Part shown: positions 9,909 through 18,836 of the stretch, piece after piece
How positions within the stretch are numbered: the first letter of the stretch is position 1
Layout: each line of letters starts with the position of its first letter
Source: Nitrospira sp.
GTDB taxonomy: Bacteria; Nitrospirota; Nitrospiria; Nitrospirales; Nitrospiraceae
Assembly (NCBI GenBank): GCA_037045225.1
Contig: JBAOHZ010000009.1
Span: 3,143,501 to 3,207,500, forward strand
Length of the DNA stretch: 64,000 nt
Reading direction: 5' to 3'
Notes under the pieces: generated by a model
Database searches by the model: none
The model's input: only the letters and a program-made list of their open reading frames with translations
Told to the model about the DNA's origin: nothing
Made by a program: the position numbers and the translations under genes

Positions 9909-11243
9909 ATGATTGATCGATATACCCGTCCGCGGATGAGTGCCATCTGGGACCTTCAGCATAAGTATGAAATCTGGCTGGAAGTGGAGTTGCAGGCCTG
10001 CGCGGCGTTTGAGCGTGGCGGGCAGATTCCGCGCGGGACGAGCGCCCGGATTCGCAAGAAAGCCAAGATCGATGTGGCGCGTATTGCCGAGATTGAAAAG
10101 GTGACGAAACACGATGTCATCGCCTTCCTCGAATCGCTCATGAGTTCCGTCGGGCCGGAGCATCGCTTCCTTCACATGGGGCTGACCTCGTCCGATATCG
10201 TCGACACGTCGCTGGCGGTACAGATGACCGAAGCGCTGGATCTGATTCTTGAGGATCTCGGTGAGCTGATCGCCGTACTGAAGACCCGCGCGTTGGAGCA
10301 TCGTCATACGGTCATGGTGGGCCGGTCGCATGGCATTCACGGCGAGCCCGTCTCGTTCGGTTTCAAGTTGGCGATTTGGTATGAGGAGGCCTGCCGGCAC
10401 CGGACGCGGCTCGAGGCGGCGCGGAAGGATATCGCGGTGGGCAAACTCTCGGGCGCGATGGGCACGTTCGCTCATCAAGGCCCTGAAATCGAAGAGTATG
10501 TGTGCGCCCAAATGGGGCTCGCGTCGGATCCGGTGTCGAACCAGATTGTGCAGCGGGACCGGCATGCGGCCTATGTTTCGGCTCTGGCGTTGCTGGCTGC
10601 GACTATTGAAAAAATCGCCACCGAGATTCGCCACCTGCAGCGGACGGAAGTGTTGGAGGCAGAAGAATATTTCTCCGCCGGACAGAAGGGGTCGTCGGCG
10701 ATGCCGCATAAGCGCAATCCGATTGCGTCGGAAAATCTGTGCGGCCTGGCGCGCTTGGTTCGCTGCAATAGCTTGGCCGCACTGGAGAACGTGGCCCTGT
10801 GGCATGAGCGTGATATCAGCCACTCCTCGGTGGAGCGGGTGATCATGCCGGACAGCACGATTCTGGTTGATTACATGTTGGCCCGCGTGACCGACCTGAT
10901 CAAGAACCTGATTGTGTATCCCGAGCGGATGCAGCGGAACCTTGATTTGACGGGCGGCCTGGTCTATTCGCAGCGGCTGCTGTTGGCCTTGATCGATAAG
11001 GGCGCCCAGCGCAAGGAGTCGTATGAGGCGGTTCAGCGCAATGCGATGACGGCCTGGAAAGGCGGGGTCGGGTTTCAGGAGCTGGTCGCGCGCGATCCCT
11101 TCATCACGACCCACTTGAAACCGCACGAAATCACCGCCTGCTTCGATCCATCCTATTATCTCCGCCATTTGGATCAAGTCTTTCGCCGGGTGTTCGGGGC
11201 GAGCGTCGCCTCGTCGGCTCGACGACGGAGGAAGCGGAAATGA
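9909..11243 (+). CDS. purB: adenylosuccinate lyase
   Basis: Acts twice in purine synthesis: releases fumarate from SAICAR and from adenylosuccinate. The 444 residues belong to the fumarase/aspartase superfamily, with MGLTSSDIVDTS, the catalytic GRSHGIHGEP histidine region and the signature SSAMPHKRNP. First gene of the purine run. It overlaps cld by four bases (ATGA), implying coupled translation of the two proteins. Confidence 0.97.
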   Translation: MIDRYTRPRMSAIWDLQHKYEIWLEVELQACAAFERGGQIPRGTSARIRKKAKIDVARIAEIEKVTKHDVIAFLESLMSSVGPEHRFLHMGLTSSDIVDTSLAVQMTEALDLILEDLGELIAVLKTRALEHRHTVMVGRSHGIHGEPVSFGFKLAIWYEEACRHRTRLEAARKDIAVGKLSGAMGTFAHQGPEIEEYVCAQMGLASDPVSNQIVQRDRHAAYVSALALLAATIEKIATEIRHLQRTEVLEAEEYFSAGQKGSSAMPHKRNPIASENLCGLARLVRCNSLAALENVALWHERDISHSSVERVIMPDSTILVDYMLARVTDLIKNLIVYPERMQRNLDLTGGLVYSQRLLLALIDKGAQRKESYEAVQRNAMTAWKGGVGFQELVARDPFITTHLKPHEITACFDPSYYLRHLDQVFRRVFGASVASSARRRRKRK

Positions 11244-12034
11244 ACGTATGGCGCGCAGGACGAATCGGCCTCTTGGCCGGTGTGCTAATGCTGGCGGCCG
11301 TGTGGCCGGCAGGTGCGGGCGATCGCGAGAAGCTCCTGACCGACCCCGGGGTGTACGGCACATTTGCGACGTTCCAGATGGACCATGACTGGTGGGACCT
11401 TCCGGGGGAATCGCGTGTCATTTCGGTGGCGGAGGTCAAGGGATTAGTCGAGCAATGGTCCGGAAAAATCTTGATCGAGTCCTATTTGCTCAGGGGGTTA
11501 TCCGACCATGCCGATCTCATGTTTCGCGTGCATGCCCGGACGCTGTCGGATACGCAGCAGTTCCTCTCGGCATTCATGGGCACACGGTTGGGACGGCATC
11601 TCAGCACGGACAGGTTGCTCCATGGTCTGAGTAAGAAGCCCACGTATGTGCCCGGCTTTACAGAGTCTATGAAGGCGGAGGCCCAGGGAAACGGCGAATC
11701 CGGAGCCAGGCCCTACGCGATTGTGATTCCTATTCAGAAGGACGCGGTATGGTGGTCGCTGGACCAGGCGGCACGGACCGCTCTGATGCAGGAGCACATG
11801 CAGGCGGCACTCCCCTATCTGAAGACAGTCAAACGGAAGTTGTATCATTCGACGGGGCTCGATGACGCCGATTTCATCGCGTATTTTGAGACGGAGACGT
11901 TGGAGGATTTTCAGAATCTGGTGCGGGCGCTGCAGCAGGTGAAGGAGTTCCGCCACAACCGGCGCTTCGGACACCCGACCCTGCTCGGTACGATGAGCCC
12001 GCTGGATGAGATTCTGGAAAAGTTCGCACAGTAG
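11240..12034 (+). CDS. cld: periplasmic chlorite dismutase (chlorite O2-lyase)
   Basis: Haem b enzyme converting chlorite to chloride and O2. The first 26 residues are a signal peptide (GRIGLLAGVLMLAAVWPAGA). In mature numbering every residue described for the 'Ca. Nitrospira defluvii' enzyme is present: axial His160 (residue 186 here), catalytic Arg173 (199), Lys141 (167), Trp145 and Trp146 (171, 172) and Glu210 (236). It is therefore the long, pentameric-type, functional Cld and not the HemQ branch. Its ATG overlaps the purB stop and purC follows 15 bases later, so an exported haem enzyme is transcribed with cytoplasmic purine genes. Nitrite oxidisers are not known to respire chlorate as a rule; detoxifying chlorite made by nitrite oxidoreductase from chlorate is the usual proposal. 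Confidence 0.97.
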   Translation: MNVWRAGRIGLLAGVLMLAAVWPAGAGDREKLLTDPGVYGTFATFQMDHDWWDLPGESRVISVAEVKGLVEQWSGKILIESYLLRGLSDHADLMFRVHARTLSDTQQFLSAFMGTRLGRHLSTDRLLHGLSKKPTYVPGFTESMKAEAQGNGESGARPYAIVIPIQKDAVWWSLDQAARTALMQEHMQAALPYLKTVKRKLYHSTGLDDADFIAYFETETLEDFQNLVRALQQVKEFRHNRRFGHPTLLGTMSPLDEILEKFAQ

Positions 12035-12049
12035 TCGAAGGAGAGAGTC

Positions 12050-12763
12050 ATGACCGTCGAACCAGCAGGCACGATGATCTATGAGGGCAAGGCCAAGAAA
12101 ATCTTTACGACTGACCGGTCCGACCAGGTGGTGCAGTATTTCAAAGATGATGCCACGGCGTTTAATGCGCAGAAGCGCGGGACCATCGTCGACAAAGGGG
12201 TGGTCAACAACAGGGTGTCCGAGCGGCTGTTCCGGTTGCTCGAACAGCAGGGGATCTCGACGCACTTCATCGAACGCATCAGCGACCGCGAGATGCTGAC
12301 CAAGCGGGTGACGATTGTCCCGGTCGAAGTGGTGGTGCGAAACGTCGTCGCGGGGAGTCTGGCCAAGCGACTGGCCCTCGAAGAAGGCGCGGCCATCGAC
12401 CCGGCGATCATCGAGTTTTATTACAAGGACGATGCGTTGGGCGATCCGTTAGTGAACGACGATCACCTTCGCCTATTGAATGTGGCGACTCCGGCTGTGT
12501 TGCGGGAGATGCGGGAGTTAGGCCACAAGATCAATGCGGTATTGCTGCCGTTTTTTAAACAGCGACGGATGATGCTCGTCGATTTCAAGCTGGAGTTCGG
12601 CGTGTTTCACAATCGACTCATCCTCGCCGACGAAATTTCTCCCGATACCTGCCGGTTCTGGGACCAGACGACCAAAGAGTCGATGGATAAGGACCGGTTC
12701 CGGAAGGATTTGGGAAAGATCGAAGAGGCGTATCAGGAAGTGTTGAAGCGGGTGTGCGAATAG
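12050..12763 (+). CDS. purC: phosphoribosylaminoimidazole-succinocarboxamide synthase
   Basis: Joins CAIR and aspartate with ATP to give SAICAR, the substrate of PurB. The 237 residues match bacterial PurC in length, with MIYEGKAKKIF at the start, VPVEVVVRNVVAGS in the middle and the LVDFKLEFG nucleotide-binding motif. GGAGAG lies before the ATG. The start is 15 bases after cld. Confidence 0.97.
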   Translation: MTVEPAGTMIYEGKAKKIFTTDRSDQVVQYFKDDATAFNAQKRGTIVDKGVVNNRVSERLFRLLEQQGISTHFIERISDREMLTKRVTIVPVEVVVRNVVAGSLAKRLALEEGAAIDPAIIEFYYKDDALGDPLVNDDHLRLLNVATPAVLREMRELGHKINAVLLPFFKQRRMMLVDFKLEFGVFHNRLILADEISPDTCRFWDQTTKESMDKDRFRKDLGKIEEAYQEVLKRVCE

Positions 12764-12770
12764 GGGCGGC

Positions 12771-12998
12771 ATGCACCGGTTCCTCCAGTTATTTTTGAAC
12801 TACGGCCTGGTGGCGGCGATTCTGGTGTGGGCAGCCACGGTGGCATTGATGGCCTATCACCTGAAGGAGTCGCCCTGGCGCTGGGCGTTCGTCTTGATGT
12901 CGCTGGCGGGACTCGGGACGATCGGCGTGATCTTTTGGATTCGAAAATACGTGCAGCGAGTGGGGAAGGCACAGCAAGAAGTGGGAAAAGTACAATGA
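12771..12998 (+). CDS. small two-helix membrane protein, unknown
   Basis: 75 residues with two clear hydrophobic helices (about 8-27 and 38-57) and a charged tail (RKYVQRVGKAQQEVGKVQ). AGGGG lies four bases before the ATG. It sits between purC (7 bases) and purS (4-base overlap), so it is translated as part of the purine operon. I recognise no family; a membrane-anchoring or accessory role is only a guess. Confidence 0.7.
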   Translation: MHRFLQLFLNYGLVAAILVWAATVALMAYHLKESPWRWAFVLMSLAGLGTIGVIFWIRKYVQRVGKAQQEVGKVQ

Positions 12999-13234
12999 AA
13001 GCCAAGATTCATGTGACGCTGAAACAGGGAATTCTCGATCCGCAGGGGAAGGCGATCGAGCACGCGCTGGATTCTCTCGGGTTTGCGCATGCGGGGAACG
13101 TACGCGTAGGCAAGTACATGGAACTGGACGTGAACGAAACCGACCGGGCCAAGGCCGACGCCCAGGTGAAGCAGATGTGCGAGAAGTTGTTGGCGAATAC
13201 GGTGATCGAGGATTATCGATACGAACTCGGATAG
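12995..13234 (+). CDS. purS: phosphoribosylformylglycinamidine synthase subunit PurS
   Basis: 79-residue structural subunit that holds PurQ and small-type PurL together. It starts MKAKIHVTLKQGILDPQGKAIEHAL and ends YRYELG, with the LGF..AGNVRVGKYMELDV core of the family. The ATG at 12995 overlaps the stop of the membrane protein gene (ATGA). Its presence fits the short PurL downstream, which needs PurS. Confidence 0.95.
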   Translation: MKAKIHVTLKQGILDPQGKAIEHALDSLGFAHAGNVRVGKYMELDVNETDRAKADAQVKQMCEKLLANTVIEDYRYELG

Positions 13235-13241
13235 GAGCAAA

Positions 13242-13325
13242 TGGCTTATAGCTTCGAGTGGATGGCAGATGCCGAGACCTCGTTCCTGTTTCGTGGTAGA
13301 CGCCATTCACCATAGACCATAAGCT
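13242..13325. repeat. imperfect intergenic palindrome between purS and purQ
   Basis: Within the 101-base gap, GTGGATGGC (13258-13266) pairs with GCCATTCAC (13302-13310) at eight of nine positions, and outer GCTTAT and ATAAGC arms add further pairing. It may be a mobile-type intergenic repeat unit or an RNA structure inside the pur transcript. Other copies were not located in the window. Confidence 0.45.
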
Positions 13326-13335
13326 CGGTAGAATT

Positions 13336-14058
13336 ATGAAAATCGGCGTGGTGGTATTTCCCGGCAGTAATTGCGATCACGATTGCCAGTATATCTTCAA
13401 GGACGTGCTCGGCCAATACGTGGAGATGATCTGGCATAAGGAAACTCTGCTCGCAGGCCTGGACGCAATCGTGTTGCCGGGCGGATTTTCCTACGGGGAT
13501 TATTTGCGGACCGGCGCCATCGCGCGGTTTTCTCCGGTGATGGGAGCCGTGAAGTCGTTCGCGAATAAGGGTGGGTTGGTCATCGGTATTTGCAACGGCT
13601 TTCAAATTCTTCTGGAAGCGGGTTTGTTACCGGGTGTGATGCTGCGCAATACGTCGCTCAATTTTATCTGCAAAGACGTCTACGTGAAGGTGGAAAACGC
13701 GGCGACCCGGTTTACGAATCAATGTGAGTCCGGCCAGGTGCTGAAGATTCCCATCGCGCACGCCGACGGCAACTACTACACCGACCCGGTCACGCTCGGT
13801 GGTGTCAAAGCCAATGCACAAGTGATCTTTCGCTACTGCACCGCCGACGGCAAGGTGACGCCCGATGCGAACCCGAACGGTTCGCTGGATAACATCGCCG
13901 GAATCATGAATGCCGACGGAAATGTATTGGGTATGATGCCGCATCCCGAACGCAGTGCCGAATCGATATTGGGCAATGAAGATGGTCGGCTGATCTTTGA
14001 GTCGATGCTGAGTTCGTTCGGCAAGCCTGAATTACACTCGAAGTTGATCGGAGTATGA
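13336..14058 (+). CDS. purQ: phosphoribosylformylglycinamidine synthase subunit PurQ (glutaminase)
   Basis: Class I glutamine amidotransferase that feeds ammonia to PurL. The 240 residues contain the nucleophile elbow GICNGFQILLEAG (Cys near residue 85) and the His/Glu end HPERSAE. It also has the start MKIGVVVFPGSNCDHD and the LPGGFSYGDYLR loop typical of PurQ. Together with PurS and PurL it makes FGAM from FGAR. Confidence 0.97.
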   Translation: MKIGVVVFPGSNCDHDCQYIFKDVLGQYVEMIWHKETLLAGLDAIVLPGGFSYGDYLRTGAIARFSPVMGAVKSFANKGGLVIGICNGFQILLEAGLLPGVMLRNTSLNFICKDVYVKVENAATRFTNQCESGQVLKIPIAHADGNYYTDPVTLGGVKANAQVIFRYCTADGKVTPDANPNGSLDNIAGIMNADGNVLGMMPHPERSAESILGNEDGRLIFESMLSSFGKPELHSKLIGV

Positions 14059-14117
14059 CAGCCGGTTCGCGCGAACAGCGGCACCGGAATCGTCGGTAAC
14101 CTCATACGATTGAGAAT

Positions 14118-16373
14118 GTGTCCTTCATGAACGCACTGGTCATTACAAAAGCCATCCTTGAGCAGCATAAGCTGAGCGATGATGAATATAAAAAGATCCT
14201 GGAGATTCTGGGACGGGAACCGAACTGGACTGAGCTGGGCATGTTCTCAGCCATGTGGAGCGAACATTGTTCCTACAAGAGTTCCCGCATCCACTTGAAG
14301 AAGTTGCCGACGACGGGGCCGCGCGTGGTTCAGGGGCCCGGGGAAAATGCCGGCGCAGTGGATATCGGGGATGGTCTCTGCGCGGTGTTCAAGATGGAAT
14401 CCCACAATCATCCGTCGTTCATTGAGCCCTACCAGGGGGCGGCGACGGGAGTGGGTGGAATTCTACGCGATATTTTTACTATGGGCGCGCGGCCGATTGC
14501 GTTATTGAACTCGTTGCGATTCGGCGGATTGGACAATGCGCATACCCGTCATCTGCTTAAGGGGGTTGTGTCGGGAATTGCCGGTTACGGCAACTGTATG
14601 GGTGTGCCGACCGTCGGCGGTGAGATTGTCTTCAACGACATTTATGCCCTGAATCCCTTGGTGAATGTGTTCTGCGTGGGAATCGCCAAGAAGGATAAGA
14701 TTTTTCTGGGCAAGGCGGCGGGCGTCGGGAATCCGGTGATCTATTTCGGCTCGAAGACCGGGCGTGACGGAATTCACGGCGCGACGATGGCCTCGGACTC
14801 ATTCGATGAACAAGCGGCTCAGAAGCGGCCGACGGTGCAGGTGGGTGATCCGTTTACGGAAAAACTGTTGCTCGAAGCCTGTTTGGAACTCATGGCCGGT
14901 GACTGCCTTGTGGGCATTCAAGATATGGGGGCTGCCGGTTTGACGAGTTCGGCTTGTGAAATGGCCTCGCGAGAAGGCACGGGTGTGGAGTTGGAGTTGG
15001 CGGATGTGCCGCGTCGTGAGCCGGGGATGACGCCCTACGAGATCATGCTCTCCGAGTCGCAGGAGCGGATGTTGATGGTGGTGAAGGCCGGTCGCGAAGA
15101 CGAGGTGATTAAGATCTGCCGGAAGTGGGATCTGGATGTGGCAGTGATCGGCCGCGTCACCGATACGGGCAAGGTCGTCCTCAAGGAGAACGGTCAGGTG
15201 GTAGCGGAGATTCCGGCCAAGGCTTTGGCCGACGAGGGGCCAAGGTATGATCGGCCCAGTTCGCCGCCTGCGTATCAAGAGATGTTACAGGCGCTGAATC
15301 ACGACGCTCTGCCGGACGTCAAAGACGCCAATGCCGCGTTGCTCGCACTCCTGGATGCACCCACCATCGCCAGCAAGCGGTGGGTCTATGAGCAATATGA
15401 CCATATGGTGCGAACGAACACGATGGTGCGCCCCGGGTCGGATGCGGCGGTGTTGCGGGTAAAGGGGACGAATAAGGCGCTCGCGTTGTCGGTCGATTGC
15501 AATGGACGCTACTGCCTGCTGAATCCGTACGAAGGCGCCAAAATCGCGATTGCGGAATGTGCGCGGAATCTGGCCTGTTCGGGAGCGGAGCCGATAGGGG
15601 TCACCGATTGCCTGAATTTCGGCAATCCGCAGCGTCCTGAAGTCATGTGGCAGTTTGTGCTCGCGATTGAAGGGCTCAAGGATGCCTGCGAAGCGTTGAA
15701 CGTGCCCATCGTGAGCGGCAACGTGAGTTTGTACAATGAGACGAATGACCTGTCGATTTATCCCACTCCGATGATCGGAATGGTTGGCTTGATCGAAGAG
15801 GCCGATCGTGCGGTAACGCAGTGGTTCAAACAGACCGGCGACGCCATCATTCTCCTGGGGCAGACCCGCGAAGATCTCGGTGGAACGGAATATCTGAAAG
15901 TGTTGCATCATCGTGAGCAGGGCTCTCCGCCGTTGCTGAATCTGGACAGCGAAAAGGCTGTGCAGCAGTGCACTATTCGGCTCATTCGAGAGGGGTTGGT
16001 GCAGTCGGCTCATGACTGTTCCGATGGTGGATTGGCAGTGGCTTTGACGGAGTGCTGTATCTCGGGTTCAGCCCAACAGCTGGGGGCTGTGGTACAATTG
16101 CCTCTCGACGGTCTTCGTCGAGACGCGGTGCTTTTCGGGGAAAGCCAATCGCGGATTGTGCTCTCCGTGAAAGCGGAGCTGGCCGAGAGGGTCTTAAATA
16201 TGGCCTGGGATGCCGGTGTTCATGCCACCAGGATTGGTACTGTCGAAGGGACCCGGTTGGTGATTCAGGTAGATGGCGATCAGCAGGGCGTTGGCTGCAC
16301 GGTTGATCTCGAATTGACGACCTTGTATGACCATTGGGGATGCGCCATCCCACGCGCGTTAGGTCAGGACTAG
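14118..16373 (+). CDS. purL: phosphoribosylformylglycinamidine synthase subunit PurL (small type)
   Basis: ATP-dependent synthase subunit of the FGAR amidotransferase. The 751 residues match the small PurL that works with separate PurQ and PurS, not the 1300-residue fused form. FSAMWSEHCSYKSSR, FKMESHNHPSFIEPYQGAATG and the GGIQD-like VGIQDMGAAGLTSS segments are present. GTG 14118 and ATG 14127 are both possible starts; neither has a clear Shine-Dalgarno. Confidence 0.96.
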   Translation: MSFMNALVITKAILEQHKLSDDEYKKILEILGREPNWTELGMFSAMWSEHCSYKSSRIHLKKLPTTGPRVVQGPGENAGAVDIGDGLCAVFKMESHNHPSFIEPYQGAATGVGGILRDIFTMGARPIALLNSLRFGGLDNAHTRHLLKGVVSGIAGYGNCMGVPTVGGEIVFNDIYALNPLVNVFCVGIAKKDKIFLGKAAGVGNPVIYFGSKTGRDGIHGATMASDSFDEQAAQKRPTVQVGDPFTEKLLLEACLELMAGDCLVGIQDMGAAGLTSSACEMASREGTGVELELADVPRREPGMTPYEIMLSESQERMLMVVKAGREDEVIKICRKWDLDVAVIGRVTDTGKVVLKENGQVVAEIPAKALADEGPRYDRPSSPPAYQEMLQALNHDALPDVKDANAALLALLDAPTIASKRWVYEQYDHMVRTNTMVRPGSDAAVLRVKGTNKALALSVDCNGRYCLLNPYEGAKIAIAECARNLACSGAEPIGVTDCLNFGNPQRPEVMWQFVLAIEGLKDACEALNVPIVSGNVSLYNETNDLSIYPTPMIGMVGLIEEADRAVTQWFKQTGDAIILLGQTREDLGGTEYLKVLHHREQGSPPLLNLDSEKAVQQCTIRLIREGLVQSAHDCSDGGLAVALTECCISGSAQQLGAVVQLPLDGLRRDAVLFGESQSRIVLSVKAELAERVLNMAWDAGVHATRIGTVEGTRLVIQVDGDQQGVGCTVDLELTTLYDHWGCAIPRALGQD

Positions 16374-16385
16374 GGTACAGACGTC

Positions 16386-17816
16386 ATGGCCAAAGAATTA
16401 CCCTTGATTACTCCCGATAAATTTCACGACGAATGCGCCGTCTTCGGCATCTACGGGCACAAGGAAGCTGCGAACCTTGCCTACCTTGGCCTCTACGCGT
16501 TGCAACATCGCGGACAGGAAGCCTCCGGTATCGTCTCCAACGACGGCGAGCAATTTTACGTTGAGAAGGGACAGGGCCACGTCGCCGATATTTTTTCGCA
16601 ACAGGCTTTAGCGCGTCTGCCCGGGACGATGGCCATCGGTCACAATCGTTACTCGACTGCGGGTGGAGCCGGCCTCAAGAATGTGCAACCCTTGAGCGTC
16701 AACTTTGCCTTCGGCAACCTGGCTGTGGCGCACAATGGGAATTTGATCAATGCCACCATGCTTCGCAGCGAGTTGGAAGCGTATGGGGCCATTTTTCAAT
16801 CGACCTCCGATACGGAAGTCATCATCCACCTCATTGCCCATTCGCGAGCGGACACGTTGTTGGATCGAGTGATCGATTCGCTCACCCAGGTTCGCGGCGC
16901 GTTCTCGGTGGTGTTGATGACCGATCAGGGCATTGTCGCCGCGCGCGATCCTCATGGATTCCGTCCCCTGTGCCTGGGGCGATTTCGTGACGCTTGGATT
17001 GTGGCCTCCGAAAGTTGCGCGTTTGATCTGTTGGACGCCGAATACGTGCGAGAGATCGAGCCGGGAGAGTTGGTCGTCCTGGATCACCAAGGTGTCACGA
17101 GCTTTAAGCCATTCGCTCAAACCAAGCCGGCCATGTGTGTCTTTGAATATGTCTACTTTGCCCGCCCGGATAGCCGAATTTTTGGAGGCAAGGCTGTCTA
17201 TTCCATCCGGAAGGCGTTCGGACGGCAATTGGCGCAAGAATCGCAGGTGGATGCTGATATTGTGATTCCTGTGCCGGATTCAGGAGTGCCGGCGGCGTTG
17301 GGCTACTCCGAAGGATCAGGGTTTCCGTTCGAGACCGGACTGATCCGTAATCATTACGTGGGGCGGACGTTCATCGAGCCGGAGCAATCTATTCGCCACT
17401 TCGGTGTCAAGGTGAAGCTTAATGCCGTTCCCGAAGTGCTTGAGGGCAAGCGCGTTGTTGTTGTTGATGATTCGTTGGTTCGAGGCACTACGAGTCGAAA
17501 GATCGTCAAGATGCTGCGCAATGCGGGAGCTAAAGAAGTGCATATGCGGATTAGTTCCCCGCCAATCGTCTCGCCTTGTTTTTACGGTATTGACACACCG
17601 ACCAAGAAAGAATTGATCGCGTCCAGCCACAGCACTGAGGAGATTCGCAAATACATCACTGCGGATAGCCTTGCCTACTTGAGTCTGGATGGCATGGTGA
17701 CGGCGGCTTCCGGCACACCGGGGCAGTATTGTGATGCCTGTTTTACCGAACAATACCCTATCTCCTTCACCCGGGCAGAAGAACTCCAACTCGGGCTCTT
17801 TGAAGCTCCACGCTGA
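16386..17816 (+). CDS. purF: amidophosphoribosyltransferase
   Basis: Committed step of purine synthesis: PRPP and glutamine to phosphoribosylamine. The 476 residues start with a 16-residue propeptide before Cys17 (HDECAVFGIYG), which must be removed to expose the N-terminal nucleophile. The PRPP loop is VVVVDDSLVRGTTSRK. Cysteines in PAMCVFEYVYF, SPCFYGID and YCDAC correspond to the four [4Fe-4S] ligands of the Bacillus-type enzyme, so an Fe-S, oxygen-sensitive form is likely. Last gene of the purine run. Confidence 0.97.
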   Translation: MAKELPLITPDKFHDECAVFGIYGHKEAANLAYLGLYALQHRGQEASGIVSNDGEQFYVEKGQGHVADIFSQQALARLPGTMAIGHNRYSTAGGAGLKNVQPLSVNFAFGNLAVAHNGNLINATMLRSELEAYGAIFQSTSDTEVIIHLIAHSRADTLLDRVIDSLTQVRGAFSVVLMTDQGIVAARDPHGFRPLCLGRFRDAWIVASESCAFDLLDAEYVREIEPGELVVLDHQGVTSFKPFAQTKPAMCVFEYVYFARPDSRIFGGKAVYSIRKAFGRQLAQESQVDADIVIPVPDSGVPAALGYSEGSGFPFETGLIRNHYVGRTFIEPEQSIRHFGVKVKLNAVPEVLEGKRVVVVDDSLVRGTTSRKIVKMLRNAGAKEVHMRISSPPIVSPCFYGIDTPTKKELIASSHSTEEIRKYITADSLAYLSLDGMVTAASGTPGQYCDACFTEQYPISFTRAEELQLGLFEAPR

Positions 17817-17883
17817 CTTCATTTCCTTCGCCGGTTCATAGGATCGTCTGGACTTCCGTGCATGCCTTGCTAGATTGATTGGC

Positions 17884-18198
17884 ATGGCGCTAGTCCGGAA
17901 ATATCGACTGATCGTTCTTACGAGACTTATGGTGCTCGGGATCCGCATCGCGTCACGCCTGGCGAGTCTCTGGCGATTACTCGGTTGGTTATCCGGCGGG
18001 GGCTCCTTGGTTACCCTTGATCATCAGGCAATGGCCGATGTGGCCTATTATGTGGATCGATGGCTCGCATTGTTTCCGTATCATTCGAAAGGAAATTGTC
18101 TGGATGGGCGTGAATTTCTCGAGCCCTCCTCCTATTGGCAGTCGTTCACGGTGACCGTTATCTTTCCCCAATCTGCAGCGTCTTCGAATCATCAGTAA
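17884..18198 (+). pseudogene. truncated lasso-peptide B2-type protease (transglutaminase-like)
   Basis: 104 residues resembling the N-terminal two thirds of lasso-peptide biosynthesis B2 proteins: a basic/hydrophobic helix region, then ADVAYYVDRWLALFPYHSKGNCL. That Cys corresponds to the catalytic cysteine of the family. Homologs of about 140 residues then continue into a region with the catalytic His and Asp; here the sequence diverges (DGREFLEPSSYW...) and stops, and I find no His-Ala-Trp-type motif in other frames. Probably inactive. It follows purF by 67 bases and opens the RiPP-like island. Confidence 0.5.
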
Positions 18199-18435
18199 TC
18201 TCACTTCTCCCAGCCCCTCCCTGTGCATTACCTGTTTCGTTAGGGTGAACTGGACCTACCCTTCCTGACTGAGCGTAGTCTCCTCTGAATCCATGCGCGA
18301 ATGAACCCGTTGTGTGTCGTGTCGCTGTCTCAGCCTCAGCCCCATGTTCCCCTATTTACTTCACAGCAGAATGAACTCCGACTCCCCCGAAGGGAGGTGA
18401 GACCCGATCGCACTGGGAATAGAGAAACGGAGGTG

Positions 18436-18546
18436 ATGACGATATTTTGCGGTTGTCTCTCAGGCAAGGGAGGCGTTTCAGGGGAGGGGCGCAGAAGGTT
18501 GCCCAGCAACATGCGTATCTCACAGGTAGCGGCCTCAGCGCAGTGA
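18436..18546 (+). pseudogene. possible remnant of an asparagine-synthase-like (lasso cyclase) N-terminus
   Basis: A 36-residue frame beginning MTIFCGCLSGKGGVS and ending after about 30 more bases of low-similarity sequence. The beginning loosely resembles the starts of asparagine-synthase-like cyclases of lasso clusters, and its position between a B2 and a B1 remnant fits, but the match is too short to be firm. The remainder of 18199-18580 shows no other gene. Confidence 0.2.
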
Positions 18547-18580
18547 GCATTCCCCAAATAGTCTGAATCGGAGGATCGAT

Positions 18581-18830
18581 ATGTCTGGCACAGCTCACGT
18601 GCGGAAGGAGCGTCAACACGAGTTCCGCTTGGGCTCCGGTCGTTATTACGCGCTCAATGTCGTCGGGTCGTCAGTCTGGGATTTGTGCAAGGGAGGAGCA
18701 TTCGCTGGAAGAGATTCTCTTCATAGTTTGTGACAGGTTTGACGTAGCTGCGCAGCAGACACAGGACGATATTTGGGAGTTGATCATGCAGTTGGAACAG
18801 GCGGAGCTACTTCATTCGAAAAGGAGGTGA
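18581..18830 (+). pseudogene. PqqD-family RiPP recognition protein (B1 type), frameshifted
   Basis: From ATG 18581 the frame gives GSGRYYALNVVGSSVWDLCKGG, a textbook PqqD start, but stops at 18731. The +1 frame continues seamlessly as EHSLEEILFIVCDRFDV... to QAELLHSKRR and a stop at 18828. Removing one G from GGGAGGAG around 18692-18696 restores a full PqqD protein of about 82 residues. PqqD/B1 proteins bind the leader peptide of RiPP precursors. So this is a single-base lesion, a sequencing error, or programmed shifting. The end of the gene carries the Shine-Dalgarno of the precursor-like gene that follows. Confidence 0.75.
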
Positions 18831-18836
18831 GCCCAA

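Noticed and set aside
9882..11363. A 493-codon open frame on the minus strand across purB
   Set aside because: Antisense to purB, His/Arg-rich, without ribosome site or recognisable motifs.
17884..18198. Intact lasso B2 protease
   Set aside because: Only the region up to the catalytic Cys matches; the His and Asp parts are missing in all forward frames.
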